Of a stretch of DNA of 64,000 nucleotides, positions 63,610 to 64,000 are shown piece after piece. The notes under the pieces were generated by a model. It was not told the DNA's origin. It ran no database searches and saw nothing but the letters and a program-made list of their open reading frames with translations. A program made the translations under genes and the position numbers. Every line of letters begins with the position of its first letter. Positions within the stretch are counted from its first letter, which is position 1. Source of the DNA: Chloroflexi bacterium 44-23 (lineage in GTDB: Bacteria; Chloroflexota; Anaerolineae; Anaerolineales; Anaerolineaceae); NCBI GenBank assembly GCA_001899005.1, contig MKUW01000007.1, positions 124,001 through 188,000 on the forward strand, read 5' to 3'.

Positions 63610-64000
63610 TTGAAAGCTGGTATTGTCAATTGCTTTAACCAATTAAAAATATTACCTTTTTTAATTATTACTCTTATATTCTCATTCTTAATTTCTGGTT
63701 GCACAAAAGAATCAACGACAAACTTAGTTATCTGTAATTCAGATGATTACTCTCAGTATCCAGCCGTTGTGGGACAGATCTTGCCTTCTTTCACGATTGA
63801 GAAAGCAGAAAATAGAGCATATTCCAGCGTGGATGACGGAGCGATTGCAGAAGCCTTTGACATGCAAGCGATCGGTGCCATTGAGAAGGGGATAGCAAAA
63901 TACTGGTACCCCCAGTATCTTGCGACCGTAGTTATTGCAATAGACCGGGATCAAACCGATGCTGTCGTTACCAGTTGGAATGATTTATTTGCCACCCAGC
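63610..64000 (+). CDS. Solute-binding-protein-like lipoprotein, 3'-truncated by window edge
   Basis: An open frame of 130 codons runs off the window. It starts with TTG at 63610, with GGAGGGG 9 nt upstream. Signal peptide with lipobox FLISGC (Cys31). The mature part (NLVICNSDDYSQYPAVVGQI, KGIAKYWYPQYLATVVIAID and TSWNDLFATQ) resembles extracellular solute-binding proteins of the spermidine/iron type, where TSWNDL is a recurrent motif. Substrate is unknown. Confidence 0.6.
   Translation, partial: MKAGIVNCFNQLKILPFLIITLIFSFLISGCTKESTTNLVICNSDDYSQYPAVVGQILPSFTIEKAENRAYSSVDDGAIAEAFDMQAIGAIEKGIAKYWYPQYLATVVIAIDRDQTDAVVTSWNDLFATQ

Overview
The window looks like a chromosomal stretch of a moderately AT-rich anaerobic or facultative bacterium. 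The best fit is a Chloroflexota member of the Anaerolineae type. I infer this from overall gene style: a SecA of more than 1300 residues, LiaF/toast-rack membrane proteins, LysM-M23 peptidases beside rho, a BMP-type nucleoside ABC importer, a DUF711 protein and an orphan AmmeMemoRadiSam B protein. No 16S rRNA gene is present to confirm it. Most genes have a clear Shine-Dalgarno sequence, several start with TTG or GTG, and many have readable TTGACA/TATAAT promoters.

Layout. 0.1-2.1 kb: cysK-cysE on the minus strand behind a long structured leader. 2.3-5.7 kb: three LiaF-like/toast-rack membrane proteins and a SIMPL lipoprotein. 5.8-7.9 kb: frr-uppS-cdsA. 8.2-9.3 kb: a protein resembling an FtsK-type ATPase without a P-loop, plus a 75-residue partner, behind a promoter with two LexA-like boxes. 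9.3-13.0 kb: two M16 peptidases (one lacking the zinc motif), acpS and a metallophosphoesterase. 13.4-20.0 kb: an FprA-like ferredoxin-NADP reductase and a complete 2-oxoacid dehydrogenase complex (E1 alpha, E1 beta, E2, E3). 20.1-25.7 kb: secA and an S1-like protein. 25.8-35.0 kb: dipeptidase, two LysM-M23 peptidases, a MEMO-like protein, priA and rho. 35.2-38.6 kb: a NatAB-like ABC exporter. 39.1-40.6 kb: a broken RHS-type surface protein. 40.7-48.1 kb: a BMP nucleoside importer and an MFS transporter. 48.2-53.9 kb: trmD, two TPR proteins, and groES-groEL behind a perfect CIRCE operator. 54-57.7 kb: a PrsA/SurA-like lipoprotein, a secreted protein, DUF711 and a TrmH-family methyltransferase. 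57.8-59.3 kb: infC-rpmI-rplT. 59.4-60.0 kb: tRNA-Val and tRNA-Ser flanking two different tandem repeat arrays. 60.1-64 kb: Nudix hydrolase, histidine phosphatase, RumA-type methyltransferase, a receiver-like protein and a truncated solute-binding lipoprotein.

Most of the window is ordinary housekeeping. The unusual signals are these. (1) infC has a well-supported AUU start, but its reading frame is interrupted at an A6 run forming the in-frame heptamer A AAA AAG. (2) An approximately 85-bp repeat with a perfect or near-perfect 40-bp palindrome occurs three times, each time between divergent genes. (3) An approximately 155-bp hairpin repeat with a terminator-like tail occurs three times, two of them in tandem. 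(4) The P-loop-less ATPase pair sits under a double LexA-like operator. (5) The cysKE leader is structured and ends in a terminator-like hairpin. (6) trmD and the divergent TPR gene both appear to be leaderless. (7) Two tandem arrays (23 bp x 7 and 15 bp x 9) lie between the tRNA genes.
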